The notes beneath the pieces were generated by a model. That model saw only the letters and a list, made by a program, of their open reading frames with translations. It was not told the origin of the DNA and searched no databases. Below, piece by piece: positions 24,889 to 36,030 of a stretch of 64,000 nt of DNA (position 1 is the first letter of the stretch; each line of letters begins with the position of its first letter). A program made the translations under genes and the position numbers. The stretch spans positions 62,001 to 126,000 of the forward strand of contig CAMPDV010000715.1 in NCBI GenBank assembly GCA_946699065.1, in the 5' to 3' direction. The stretch comes from Loxodes magnus. Lineage: Eukaryota; Ciliophora; Karyorelictea; Loxodida; Loxodidae.

Positions 24889-26760
24889 ATGAGGAAGAAA
24901 GATACAGATGAATGTCAACAACGCATATCTATAAGATGAAATTAGGAGAGTTTGGAGTTGGAGGGTAAGAAAAAGAAGCTTTTCTTGGGTAAATAAGGGT
25001 AAACGTGTTCGTTATGGATGAGTTACTAGGAGAAAGACTCCTAGAAAAAGCTTAAAAGCAAAGAGGAATAGAAAAGCTTTGAGGGTACTGATATTTAAAA
25101 CTTCTAGCATTTAAAGATGCTATAAATTTGCGATTATTAAAATACTGCTGACGGAACAGTCTTTACTGAAAGATTTAAAGATTCAGATCAGTCTTTTATA
25201 GGAAATTTGGAGGATCTAAGTCAAAATATGAATAAGCAAAGTTAAATTTAGAGATCCATCAAAAAGGATTCATATTCCACTCTTAACGAAAGAAACAATC
25301 AAAGCTAGTCTAGTTTGAGTAGCTCCCAATAATTTAATTTAAAAAAAGCAAGCCAATAAAGTTTAAGCACTATAATAATAAAAATAAAGAAAATTAGAAG
25401 CAAAAGTTGGTAATATAAGCTAGATAGAAATGGAATAATAAGAAGCATAAGATTGAAACATGTTTATGACTTCATAATGGACTTTTCCTTACACAAAAAA
25501 ACCAAAGAAAAAGAAAAATTTAACAGATTTGAGAAACATACCTAAGAAATAAGTTTTGGCAAAAGATAGTTTTGTCCCCCTAGAATAAAAGAATGAAAGA
25601 ATTAGGCAAGCAAATAGCACTACATCTTTTAAAATTAAAGCTCGTTTTCCTGTCTAAGAGATATAGTTAAGAAGCAACGCTTTTAAGATGCTGAAAGTGA
25701 GTTCAAATGAGAAAGCGAAGTTGGTATGAAAGTATAATTGGAGAGATAAAGGAAAAAATATAATAATAGAGGAGATGAATGGAAAATCAGGGACAAAAAG
25801 AAATATGGAAAAGTTTTATATTTTATTAACGAAAGACAGCAACGAATTTACTACTCCCAATATAAAAATATATGTTCAAAATAGTGAAATTAAAAAGAGA
25901 GGCAAGCTTCCTAAAAGTACAATTTAAAGTAAATGCTGTGATTGCTAAAGATTATAGTGCAAGTAATTTAGTTAAATAGCTCAAGAAACGAAGAAATCAT
26001 TAAGAGCTTTAATACTAAAGCATAAGTTAGATATGGAGATTATTACTCTAACAAAGAAGCTATTCTAGTTGCTTTCGTAATATCCTTAGAACTTTTAAGA
26101 GCTTCAATCAAGAAAATGAATCTATTAAGAGATTTTTAACAGTTTTTCCATTATTAAGTGCTAACATTGAATGAATAACTTTAAAGCATACTTATCAAAG
26201 AACTTAAGTGGAACATTTCCTTGATTTTTTGTTTAACCAACAATAGAAATAACTCCAAGTAATGATGTTAAAGTGAGACTCTGAAAATTGTTAGTTACGG
26301 AAAAGTCTTTATACTAAGAAAAAGTAGTTTAAAGTAATCTGAGTAATCTATCCTGTTTAAGCACCTAAAAAATAAAAAAAAACTTAGATTTGGAAATCAA
26401 GAAGACAAACTGTCTCTTCCAAGAAAATTAAGCAGCATAATCTCTTTAGTAGAGAATACTTTTACCCTTAGAGAAAACCTTTCTGACGAAGTAGCAGATT
26501 TAAATAGCCAATTTTATTTACTATATTATTTTATTGCTAGAGACTGGCTAAAAAGCTTAGAAGAAAAAGAACAATATTAATATAAGATTTTAGCAAAATC
26601 AAGTTTTAGAGAATAATTATAATTCTGCAGAGAGTTAGTAAACTCACAGATTTTGAATAAGATATGCTGCAAGTCTTTAAAAATCTTATAGCATGAAATA
26701 AACAAGTTATTAATACTTTAGTTTAAATTCTAAAACCTTATACACTAACTATAGAGAAAT
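24889..26760 (+). CDS. Unknown protein, probably multi-exon or frameshifted
   Basis: From ATG at 24,889 the plus strand reads in protein-like segments that change frame. They include VFVMDELLGERLLEKAQKQR near 25,000, VFTERFKDSDQSFIGNLEDL near 25,170, and a long clean stretch at about 25,440-25,930 (TFPYTKKPKKKKNLTDLRN, FVPLEQKNERIRQANS, KYNWRDKGKNIIIEEMNG). Then come RTFKSFNQENESIKRFLTV near 26,090 and SLVENTFTLRENLSDEVADL near 26,440 onward. TGA falls at Trp-like sites (EKLWGYWYLK, QEAQDWNMF, KLVWKYNW). GTAAATGCTGTGATTGCTAAAG near 25,931 could be a 22-nt intron. The family is not recognised; the Ser/Gln-rich part near 25,300 is probably disordered. Confidence 0.5.
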
Positions 26761-27109
26761 TAAGTCTATTTTAATTGGTGTAATTCATAATATTCACTTT
26801 TGTAAAGTTATTTAAATAGGTAAATTAATCAAGTAGGAAGTAACATAATGTAGTATCATGTAAAAAATAATTAGAATTTAATTCCAGATAGCCGGGGTTG
26901 ATAGAATTTACCTCTTACTAGTTAGCTTAGATTATCAATCTTTTTGTATAATCCAGACTAGAAGTAGCTCTATTTAACTAAATGGATTTATGGATTAAAT
27001 AAGTATATTAATAAAAATGGCAATTCTTGCTTATTAAAATCTATTGAAGACTTAAAATAACCTAGAATTACACTTAACGATCGTTTAAGGTAAGCTAGGC
27101 TCAATGGTC
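26761..27109. other. No gene recognised
   Basis: AT-rich spacer between the unknown gene and inverted block B. No similarity to the flank of block A at 15,720-16,060 was seen, so the duplication ends about here. Confidence 0.4.
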
Positions 27110-27960
27110 ACTTTTTCTTCAGTCTCTTTCTCTCTTGAAATTTAATTTTTCTTTTATAAAGAAATAAGTCTTTAAATGCTATTACGCTTACTAGTCTTTA
27201 TGATTTGGTGGATTTATCCCCTTTTTTGACTAAACGTGCGTCTGTCTTTACTCTATAGCTAAGATTTTTAAACATAAGCCTATTCTCAGGCCATAAATGG
27301 AAAAATATCATAAACTTCTAAAGCGTCTTCTGTTTCGTAATTCTTAACAGACTTAATTCTTTTAACAATCATAAACTAAGAAGCTTCTTACTTGAGCTAC
27401 CTGTTTTCAAAATTTATTTACTTTTAGCTAAACTCATAATCAGTTCTTTTATTGCTGAGATATTTCTTCTTAAATGCTCTAACATTGGAGCATCTCAGTC
27501 CATTCTAAGGAATTTTTTGATACTTAAGCGTTTTAAATAAGCTCAGAAAATAGAGTATTTTTAGTTAAATAAGGGAATTTAAGCAGGTGATGTAACTATA
27601 TAAACTAGACTCTGAATATAGATATATTTTTACTAAATATTTTGATATTCACTCATTTCTTGCTCCATATAATAACATAAATTTAAAGAGTAAGGTACTC
27701 ACCTACTTTTCATAACTGCAGCTTTAGAAATAGTCATGCTGATATATACAAACAAGATCTATAACCAACAACAGACTATTAGAAGAATTTTCTTATTTAA
27801 ATAGCTTCTTACATATAAAAAGCTGGAAAGCATTTCTAAGCCTAAACTTTTAATTTCTATTAACACTATTCATTTAAGAATAATCTATCACTCTTTTTCA
27901 TATAAAAGCTATATAATTTTACTCTAACTATTAAATAAATAATACTCTTTACCTTGTTCT
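27110..27960 (-). CDS. Unknown protein family member B, divergent from the protease
   Basis: The minus strand is homologous to 14,890-15,720 plus. Readable fragments are YYMEQEMSEYQNIQQKY, QIPLFNQKYSIFWAYLKRL, DAPMLEHLRRNISAIKELI, PENRLMFKNLSYRVKTDAR and VIAFKDLFLYKRKIKF. TGA codons read as Trp at KSRWVPYS, SIFWAYL and RMDWDAP; the SIFW one is shared with copy A. Fragments lie in more than one frame. Function unknown. Confidence 0.45.
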
Positions 27961-28656
27961 CAACTCATAGAAGAATGGAATAGAAGCAAAAACTTATAAA
28001 TGAATGAAGGAAATAAATAGTTAAAAGGATTTAAGTATTAACCATTAAAAAATAGACATCAGTAAGAGAATTTAACACTTAGATTATTAAATTTTAATAC
28101 TTAATTTTACTTTAAAATAGGCTACTCAAGAGAAAAATCTCTAATTTAATAAATTAAAATAACCTCAACTAAAACAATTATTGCATTATTCGCTTTCGTA
28201 TGCAAGGCTTAGTCGATTTGGTGATGTTTGCAACACCAAATAACGGAAGAGCTTTGATGGGAAAATTGAATTTCTATGATAGTGCTGAAGAATCATAGGT
28301 TGAATTCCAAGCCTTCGCAAAGAAATTCAACAAGACTTATAATTCCTTCGAAGAAATGTAGCAAAGATACAATATTTTCCATGACAACTATTACTGGATT
28401 AAAGTCTAGAACTAAAGAAATATTATCAAAAGATTAGCCGTTAACCACTTCGTTGAATTGACTAACGAAGAATTCAGAAAGACTTGCTTTGGATACAAGG
28501 ATACTTAAACAGGGCATAAAACTACATATATGAATATGTATAAAATTTAGCTGATTCTCTTGATTGGGAATTGAAGGGAGCTTTAACATCTGTCAAAGAT
28601 TAAAACCAAGCTGCTGTGCTTTCAATGCTGTTGGAAGTTTGGAAGGAGCTTACTTC
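27110..28656. repeat. Inverted duplicated block B
   Basis: Reverse-complement partner of 14,210-15,720, containing the head of the protease gene, the intergenic region (27,960-28,190) and the unknown divergent gene. Homology stops inside the protease at about 28,656, where block A is truncated. Confidence 0.8.
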
Positions 28657-29211
28657 ATAAAAACTGGACAATTTGTATCCTTCTCTGAATAATAATTAAT
28701 TGACTGCTCTGGTTCATTTGGCAATCAAGAATGCAATGGTGGATGGATGGACTCTGCCTTCCAATATTGGCAATACAATAGTGAAGAAACTGAATCAGAT
28801 TTTCATACACCGGTTAAGATGGATCATACAAATAGATCTCAGCCAAGGATATTATAGCAAACTTTGTAGATGTTCACACTAATGAAGTTGCTTTGAAAAA
28901 TGCAGTAAATTGACATATTGTCTTAGTCGCAGTTGATGCTTCAAGTTGGTCTTACTGCTCTGGTGGCATTTATGATGTATATTGCTCAACTTAACTTGAT
29001 CATAATGTAACACTTATCGGTTATGGAACTGAAAATGGACAGGACTACTGGACAATCAAGAACTCATGGAATACATGATGAGGCGAGAATGGATACATTA
29101 GATGGAAGAAAACCGACTCAAGTTCCTCAGGTGGACAATGCGGAGTTGCAACCTCTGCATCATACCCAATTCTATAATCCAGCCAATTTTATATAAAAAA
29201 TAAATAATGAT
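28190..29211 (+). pseudogene. Papain-family (cathepsin L-like) cysteine protease, catalytic Cys region lost
   Basis: The I29 inhibitor domain is clear (EFQAFAKKFNKTYNSFEEM, RYNIFHDNYYWIK, LAVNHFVELTNEEFRK). The mature enzyme follows: SLDWELKGALTSVKDQNQ, LEGAYFIKTGQFVSFSEQQL, DCSG, ECNGGWMDSAFQYW, the active-site His in LDHNVTLIGYG, the active-site Asn in IKNSWNT, WGENGYIRW and GVATSASYPIL at the C-terminus. The QCGSCWAFSA block with the catalytic Cys is missing: AAV joins directly to an out-of-frame FNAVGSLEGA, and a second shift falls near 28,800. Without the Cys it cannot be an active protease. The end is TAA after PIL (29,175) or, in this code, TGA at 29,209-29,211. TGA TGA replaces the usual xW in NSWNTxWGEN. 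Confidence 0.85.
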
Positions 29212-29700
29212 TTCTTGAATTAAATTATATTAAATATAGTAGATAATCGAACTTAAACATGCTCACTTAATTAAACTACTATAGCTCTTATATTTCCACA
29301 GTTTTAAATATATGTAGTATTAAATTTTATATTATATATTGGAATTATTCTTTGAAATTTGTTTCTCTAATAGTTCTAAACCTTTTTCAAATGTTTATAT
29401 ATTAAATTAGTAAATAATTAAGTTGCTATTCTATTTCTTTATTATTAAGTTTTGAATTAGATTAAACTTTCTTTCTTAATCTCTTGTCTTAGCTATTATT
29501 TAAGATTGAAATGAGTTATAATATCCCTAGATATGATATTATTGAATTATAGCTTTATTACATGATGATTATATGTTGTTATTATTGCTATAAGGGAGTA
29601 TAACTTGAAGATTTGTTTCAACTAAGATTCAAATTTATTTTATATTTTTACTTCTTCCTTTCATTTAATTTTCTATTTACTTATTTTATTTAAATAGGAG
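29212..29700. other. Intergenic, AT-rich
   Basis: Nothing recognised between the protease and the GPS-domain gene. The first protein-like codons of the next gene appear around 29,700. Confidence 0.4.
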
Positions 29701-32225
29701 TCTTAGTTTCATCGACAAGATTTTAGATTGGCTTGACCTCAATACTAGGATTAATTGTTAAAGACTAAGTAGCTGATAAAATTAAAGCTAAATTTCTATC
29801 CTTCTTCAGAGAATAAATTATTATATTTTCTGAATACCTATAAAGGATGCGTTAATCATCTTCAATCTATTTTTTTAAAAGAACTAAAGAATGATGATCT
29901 CTTTTCCAAAACTCTATATTTCTTAGAATTTTATGCATGACTTAGCTATTCAAATAAGTACCAGTGCTCCTAATCTTTCTCCTCTAGATATGAAACAGTT
30001 CTTATGATATCTATCCTAAAAAATAGAGAACCAAGAATAGATAACAATACCAGTTTCAAGCTACTATGAAGTAAGACTAAACGTAACATCTGAAAACCTG
30101 CAGAACTATATAGACAGCATCTACCAATGTCTTAACTAGTAAACAAAGTACCAGATATCCTAAAATTAGATGTCTTAGCTTATGCAGATCATTAAACAGT
30201 TCTACTATATAAAGCTTAACATCGAACAAGAAGTATAAGCTAGTCTAATAACTAGAAGAAGTACCTTTAACTATACAAACGATCATACTTTAACCTATCA
30301 AACTTCTAAAGTCTAAATTTGATAAATCTTGCAAGTAATTCTTCTATCCTATACAAAGGAGAAGGAAATACCTACTTAAGAAATAGAGCTATGAGACTAG
30401 AGTCTTTTCTTTTTTATGATCTAAACTGTTGAAATTCTAAAGGAGAAGTAATGATAGTATTGGAATCTCTCTGCCTAAGTACTAAGCTACTCTAATGATC
30501 TCTAAGGAAGCTTTGTTGTAATCTTTACTATTTGAAGAAACAATCCATGTGAGATGGATGATTTGAGCTATATCAATTATTTAAGTCTTGAAGTATACTA
30601 AATATCTGAAAAGACGTAAGAAGGATTCTATATCAAGAAGGATAGTCTGAAGAAAGTGAACATCTAAGTTGAGTATGTTCTGAACTATACCCAAACTTAG
30701 ACATCTTCAAACGTAGTATGCCAAATGTGAGATATCAACGAATATAAGTGAGATAATGGAACTTCATGCTCTATTGAAAAAGCCCAACTAACTAACTATT
30801 ACAGGTGTAAATGTAGCTAGTCAGGACTTATTAGACTCGCTTCAATTGTATAAGAGGTAGAAGAATAAGAAAATGAGGAGCAAGAGGAACAATAGGAGGA
30901 AGAGAGTGGAGAAGAGCAAGATTAAGAGGAATAAGCTTAGGAAGAAGAAAGTGAAGAAATTAAAATGAAGAAGAATCAAACTTAGACCTTGATTTAGATG
31001 AAAAAAGAAAGCATGAAAATTAATCAAGCTATAAGCATCCAGTTCCTGCTTACTTATAAGTAATCTTATGCTTCATATTTTTTCAACTTAGATGCTTATA
31101 ATTCTGATTGTAGTGTCAAAAGACAAAAGAAAATTTAGATCAAGCTTTAGATTTTAGTTCTATAAATCTACCAAAACTATCCCAATGAGCATCTTATGCT
31201 TCCATAATAAGCCCTTGAGTAAGGGTTCAATCCCAAACTCTAAGAAAAACTTCATTTTTATATATCGACTTTACTATTACCATCTGATGCTTACTGATAA
31301 ATCTTATAACTGCTACTTAATAGACAAGATTAGGGTAATTTAAAGGTTAAGATTTTGGAGTTGCGGTTTTAGTAGGTTTAGGAATGTCTGTATGAAAGTA
31401 GATATGCATAAAGATCCTAATCTAGTGTTAGAAAATCTAGTAAGTCCTTATTTTCATCTACTGCGTTTCATGCTTAATTGCCATTTCTTGCGTTTGCGCT
31501 GCTTTTAACACAGCAGAAACTCTTCCTTGAATACCTTGTCTCTTTATCAGCTACTTTTTCTACTATCTCCTATTTGATCCAATTCTGGTCTTTTTGATTA
31601 TGATATTATGCTCCAATAAGATATTTAGATCTACAAGTGAATAAAGCAAATCCTAAGTGTCATAAACAGTACATCCATCTTAAGATGGTAAGTAGATGAA
31701 TGAGGGTTAGAAGGAGAAAAAGAGTGACATAGCTAACCTGATAAGTAACTTCTAGATCGATGTTATGGTTGAAGATAACACTTCCTACTTGAATAAAGAC
31801 ACACTATAGCAAACATAAATTACTACCCAACGTGATGCTAATGAATCTTATTTGCATCAGAAAATTAAAGGTCAATATTTGGATAGTATTCATATCAATA
31901 ATGGTGGACAGATAAAGGATAAAGCAGATAGAGGGACAGAAGACCATTGAAAAGGAAAACCCGGAGACTAAACAGGAAATTTTAAATCAGTCTGAAGACG
32001 CATAAACCTGTATGCAAAACTAAGAAGAAGTAATCATTCCTTCTTACTCTAGTTCTTCACCTAAAAATCCTCATTCTAAAAAGGAAGTTTAGAACCCTCA
32101 AGATGAAGAAAAAAAAATGATAAATATACTTTAATTTAGATCTATGGATGTAGAAGACTATAATGAAAGAATCAACTTAGACTCATTGAAAAATAGCCAA
32201 TAGTGAAAATGAAATCTATACTTGA
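29700..32225 (+). CDS. Large membrane protein with a GPS (GAIN-type) domain
   Basis: One frame from about 29,930 to 31,687 reads cleanly with TAR as Gln and TGA as Trp (MKQFLWYLSQKIENQEQ; YYEVRLNVTSENLQNYIDS). Around 30,719-30,830 it contains a GPS motif: VCQM-W-DINEYK-W-DNGTSC, then CKCSQSGLIRLASI. Both conserved Trp are TGA (30,728-30,730 and 30,749-30,751). GPS sites are autoproteolysed in adhesion GPCRs and polycystin-1-like proteins. A Glu/Gln-rich acidic tract (about 30,850-30,965) follows, then hydrophobic segments near 31,480-31,610 (LPFLAFALLLTQ; SYLIQFWSFWLWYYAP). Two small introns (31,688-31,710 and 31,904-31,931) restore the frame into EKKSDIANLISNFQIDVM and GQKTIEKENPETKQEIL. The N-terminus is unclear and the C-terminus probably continues past 32,225. 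The ligand or partner is unknown. Confidence 0.7.
31688..31710 (+). other. 23-nt intron in the GPS-domain gene
   Basis: GTAAGTAGATGAATGAGG-GTTAG interrupts the frame exactly between codons. Upstream HLKM and downstream KEKKSDIANLI join after its removal. Canonical GT and AG ends. Confidence 0.6.
31904..31931 (+). other. 28-nt candidate intron in the GPS-domain gene
   Basis: The segment begins GTGGACAG and ends GCAGATAG. Removing it joins IHINN to GQKTIEKENPETK through a GAG codon. It has a GTGG start rather than GTAAG, so it is less certain than the preceding intron. Confidence 0.45.
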
Positions 32226-33560
32226 AATTAAATTATTGATTATCCTTATTTCTATAAGTCTATTTATCTTCAAGCTTTTAAAATTGGTTTAAGTATCTAT
32301 TATCAGTATGTAAGAGCAACCTAAATAACAGGTAGTAAGAGCTAACCTGTTAGCTTAAGTGAATTGAAGTGAATAATTATGGCTTCAGTTTAAACTTTTA
32401 ATAGGCTTGGCCTAAACCATCCTATGAGGAAAGCAGCAAGAATGAGACTTGATATCAGGAACTTTATTTTATGTCATACCGTTTCGTTCCAAATCCAGGT
32501 ATTAAACACCAAACACTATGCACTCACTTTAAAAAAGGCTTATCCGGCTTTGCTAAAAGCTGCTTAAATTGTTATTTTTGTCTTTCTTCTTAGCTAACTT
32601 TTTTCAGGACTAGCAAGACAATAAAGTAGAGTTAGGGGAGATAAGGAAAGGAGAGGGAAATAGATCCCAATAGGACTCTTTGAGCTAAACTCATAATCCT
32701 AGGCTAAAAAACTAGGCAAGAAAATTGTTAAAGAGCTAAAGATAAAGGAATGCAAGATGCTTAGATTTGATGCTTAATGGTATGAAGATTTAGTAAGGAG
32801 ATCAAGGATACTAAGCTAGTAAAAGGAACCAAAAGTAGGAGTTGCATTGGAAAAACTGGAGTAACTCTCATATCAAAATATCGATTTTAATGGAAGAGTA
32901 AGGAAGCTTATACGATCATCTTAAAGGTTTAAGAGAGGTATAAAGAGACTGGGGTAATATCTGGAAAAATATCCCAGGCAGTAGCTTTCATTGCTAGATA
33001 TAAAAGCGAAAATATTATAAAGCTAGAATTTTTACAAGCTACAATACAACAAAGCTTAAAGCTAAGTTCTAGTTTATATTCTAAACATCTTAGGAGTAAA
33101 TAAAAGAAGGATAACTCGAGAGTCTTCTCTTTTAGCCCTTCTCAAACACATCATTCTTATTTAATAGTAAACCAGCTAATGGAGCTATAAGCTAAACCTT
33201 TTAAGGAGTATGAGCATCAGCAAATCTCCAGAATGACTCTATCTTCATCTACTTCTCTTCAGCTAAAGCATAAAACCTCAGCTTTATACTTAAACATTTC
33301 AAACTTCTTCCACCTTAAGCTTAAATATATTAACCTTGATAAAATAAACCCCTAAGGTGAGGTAAAAAAGGACAAAGCACCTCTTAAAGAGAAAGCCAAA
33401 CACCAGCTAAACTCCACATACTTCATATACCATCTAAAAGCTCCTTTAAGGGCATCAAATCATCTAATATCCAGCTTTCAAACCTTAAGACTAGAAAATT
33501 CCCAGATTTATATTGAAATTCAATTGATTTCTGATCTAACAAGCTTAGTTTCTTTAATAA
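32226..33560 (+). CDS. Probable continuation of the GPS protein, or a separate unknown gene
   Basis: All three plus frames give protein-like runs, so the correct one is not settled. A hydrophobic segment near 32,235-32,290 (EIKLLIILISISLFIFKLL) and another near 32,555-32,610 (AAQIVIFVFLLSQLFSG) would fit the membrane portion of the GPS protein. A helical, basic stretch follows (KKLGKKIVKELKIKECKML; LVRRSRILSQQKEPKVGVAL). From about 33,120 a second frame without any TGA (QTHHSYLIVNQLMELQAKPF onward) is equally good. The G+C is higher than in intergenic DNA, which favours coding. Exon boundaries cannot be set from sequence alone. Confidence 0.4.
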
Positions 33561-33600
33561 AGGTACACTATAAATTTGCCTTACTTTTATACCCTTAAAA

Positions 33601-34620
33601 ATGTAAACTAATTAAGCTTAAATTTAAGGATTGTGCTGCTATTGTAGGAGTAAGACTGTATATGAAGCTTAGGTTTTGATATGTAAGCATGGGTATTGTA
33701 AGGACTGTTTCTTGGAGATTTATGTGAAGAGTAGGTAGAGTTAGCAGAAACTCTAGGAGTTGGACTTTTTGTGTCAGGTTTGTGAGTAAAAATCAGAAAT
33801 TACTGACACAGAGTTGATAAGTATACTCCTAGCCAGAGCTAAAATACCATTCTAAGGGAATAGTGAATTTGTATCTACCTAAGGAGCTGAGTATAGATAA
33901 GCACCTATGATCTGCTAGCAATGCTAGAGAAAGGATTAGGAAATTGAATTCGTAGAGACTAAGTTAGACAAGCAGACTTAGGATTACTAGGAGCTTTATA
34001 ACCAGGACTAGTAGTATATGGATTTAATAGAGCAGATGAATGAAAAAAAGAAGAACTAGCAAAACTACTAGCACGAGTAGGAGAAGCTAATAGAGTGATA
34101 TGTAAGTTTAATTTAGCCTTGGTATATAGAAGTAAGACCACTAAAGCTATAAAAATAACTATTAAAGCTTAATGCAAGAATATGCTTAATTCAGGAGCAG
34201 CAAGTCTAATATAAGGAGAAGAACTAAAGATTATAAAAAGAGTTAGATGAAACTGACTAAAAAATTCTGGAGAGCAATTAGATGCTCATAAACTATTAGC
34301 ATGATAGTGCTCTAAAATCCTAAGAGCTTAAATCCTTTATTTAATAACTATAAGCAGAGTTAAATAAAAAGAAAGGGCTGATTATAGAATAAGAGAACTA
34401 AATAAACCAGGTTAAAGAGGATAAAACCAAAGTGTTAATATCTGACTAGCAGTTTTAAGATTTGTAGTAGGAGAGTTAAAGCCTCATTGCTGAGATTTTG
34501 AAACTTAAGAATGAAAAAGAAAAATAATTGAAGCAACTTGAGTGTGTAAATCAAGGCTTGAAATTAAAAGGTCTTAAGTATGCATTCCTAATATTAAAGA
34601 AAATAAGATTGAAAAAATGA
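33601..34620 (+). CDS. RING-finger / coiled-coil protein, intact
   Basis: ATG at 33,601 opens 339 codons with no shift, ending at TGA 34,618-34,620. Residues 12-61 give a C3HC4 RING: C12-x2-C15, C28-x-H30-x2-C33-x2-C36, C58-x2-C61. A further C-x2-C (ICQQCQ) lies near residue 105. The rest is a Gln/Glu/Lys-rich coiled coil (ELDETDQKILESNQMLI; QFQDLQQESQSLIAEILKL). RING proteins of this layout usually act as E3 ubiquitin ligases or their adaptors; the substrate cannot be inferred. One internal TGA (34,096-34,098, codon 166, EKLIE-W-YVSLI) must be sense for the coiled coil to be attached, and TGG also encodes Trp nearby (QPWYIEV). It starts about 40 bp after the preceding frame fades. Confidence 0.85.
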
Positions 34621-35004
34621 GTATTTAAAAGAAAATTGCAGTAATTTGGATTAAAAATAAACGTTATAAGATAAGGAACAACTTATTTCAAGTAATTTTG
34701 AAATGATAAGATAAAGCAGGATCAGAATTTTAATTAGCGAAGCTTTATCTTAAATTTACTTATTTCTTTTGAATTATTGACTGTTATCTTAAAGAGTCAT
34801 AATTGATAAAAAATTTAAGATATGCAGCTTTTTGTTCTTTAATTTTGTGATAAAAAATGAATCAGATATATCCAAAGATAATTAGATTCATAGTTTAATC
34901 AAAATCCTACAAAGCTAACAATTCTAAGGTCAGAAAAATAAAAAGAACGTAATCATCTAAACTAAAAAAGGTCATAGCTTATAGATTTTGACTAATCATT
35001 TAAA
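34621..35004 (+). other. Intergenic, possibly a short upstream exon
   Basis: A frame from ATG near 34,858 (MNQIYPKIIRFIVQSKSYKA) reaches a TGA near 34,999 after about 46 codons. It may be a small ORF or an unspliced 5' exon of the next gene. No motif. Confidence 0.25.
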
Positions 35005-35733
35005 ATGTCAGAAAGTGAGTTTTAGTTCGAAGAGAATAATTAATTCCCGCATGAAAAAGACTGAAAGTTGTTTAGTCTCAGTAGGTTTCTTCTGTACTCT
35101 CTTTGAGTAAAATAAATTAAAAAATTAAATTAAAACAAAACGAGTGTTTAAATTTCCAAGGATCTTGTAGAAAGCTTTGAGGTTAGACAGTTTATAAGTA
35201 AACTATCTTATTTTTTAAGTTCTTTAAAAGGAATGATAACTTTGCTTCTTTAAGATGAAATAGGAGAATAAATAAATATAAAGAAGATAATTATCCTGAC
35301 AGACTCGATTCTATCCTTATCAGCAACTTTTTTTAGCAGTTAAGCAAGTGAAAATAACGTCATGATAATTTATTCTATCCCTTCTAATCTCATGAATGAT
35401 TTAAGAATGAAATTCAAAGATTAAGTAAGATAAAAAGTAAGAAGTAAACAGCTAAATCTCCTTCGCCATAACTAAGATATAAAAATAAAAAATAAGTTCA
35501 GAAAAAATTAAACGAAGAAAAATTTTAAGTAGAAGTGTGAAAGATAGAAAACAACTATAGCTTAAGTAATATGAGAAAGAAGAACAAAAAAGTCACAAGT
35601 CCCATATTCAAACATATCTAGTATATTTTTTATTAATATATCATTATCGTAAAATATACTCACTTAGTAAGATAAGGTTTTGTACTATTTTTAATAAGTC
35701 TAATTAAGTAACTATGAAAATAATAAAGAATGA
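35005..35733 (+). CDS. Unknown intact protein, 242 aa
   Basis: ATG at 35,005 opens 242 codons to TGA at 35,731-35,733 without a shift. The N-terminus is acidic (MSESEFQFEENNQFPHE). A hydrophobic or amphipathic middle follows (KLSYFLSSLKGMITLLL; IIILTDSILSLSATFFSS), then a very basic C-terminal third (MKFKDQVRQKVRSKQLNLL; RKNQTKKNFKQKCERQKT). Internal TGAs read as Trp in EKDWKLF, YSLWVKQ and QVIWERRTK. No family is recognised. It lies in tandem with the RING gene, 384 bp downstream, and directly before the 3' end of the oppositely oriented LINE. Confidence 0.55.
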
Positions 35734-36030
35734 AGTTTATTTATAGATGTTAACCTACTTACTTTTAGTCTAATGTTTTGTAAAGATATATAGCAATTAG
35801 CTGGTATAGCTTTAAGTATTTGAACGATATGAGTACTTTAAAAGTATTAAAGAGATTTGAGTGAATGAAGATAGAGACAAAGTTAAATGATGAATGATAA
35901 TGAGGATAATATGTTAAATAATAAGAGCCAGGATCTATATAACTATGCCAGCAAGAAAAAGATTTGACTGATACAGATAGGATATCAAACATTCTAATCC
36001 ACTTGATCATGATCACATGATGTAATATAG

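Noticed and set aside
30842..31027. Minus-strand open frame rich in Leu and Phe
   Set aside because: Reverse complement of the Glu/Gln-rich tract of the GPS protein; hydrophobicity is a by-product of the GAA/GAG/CAA codons.
31220..31245. GGTTCAATCCC, a perfect-looking tRNA B box
   Set aside because: It sits inside the GPS-protein coding frame, and no acceptor stem, D-arm or anticodon arm could be folded around it.
33959..34141. Minus-strand open frame of 60 codons
   Set aside because: Antisense shadow of the RING/coiled-coil gene, whose plus-strand frame has a full RING motif.
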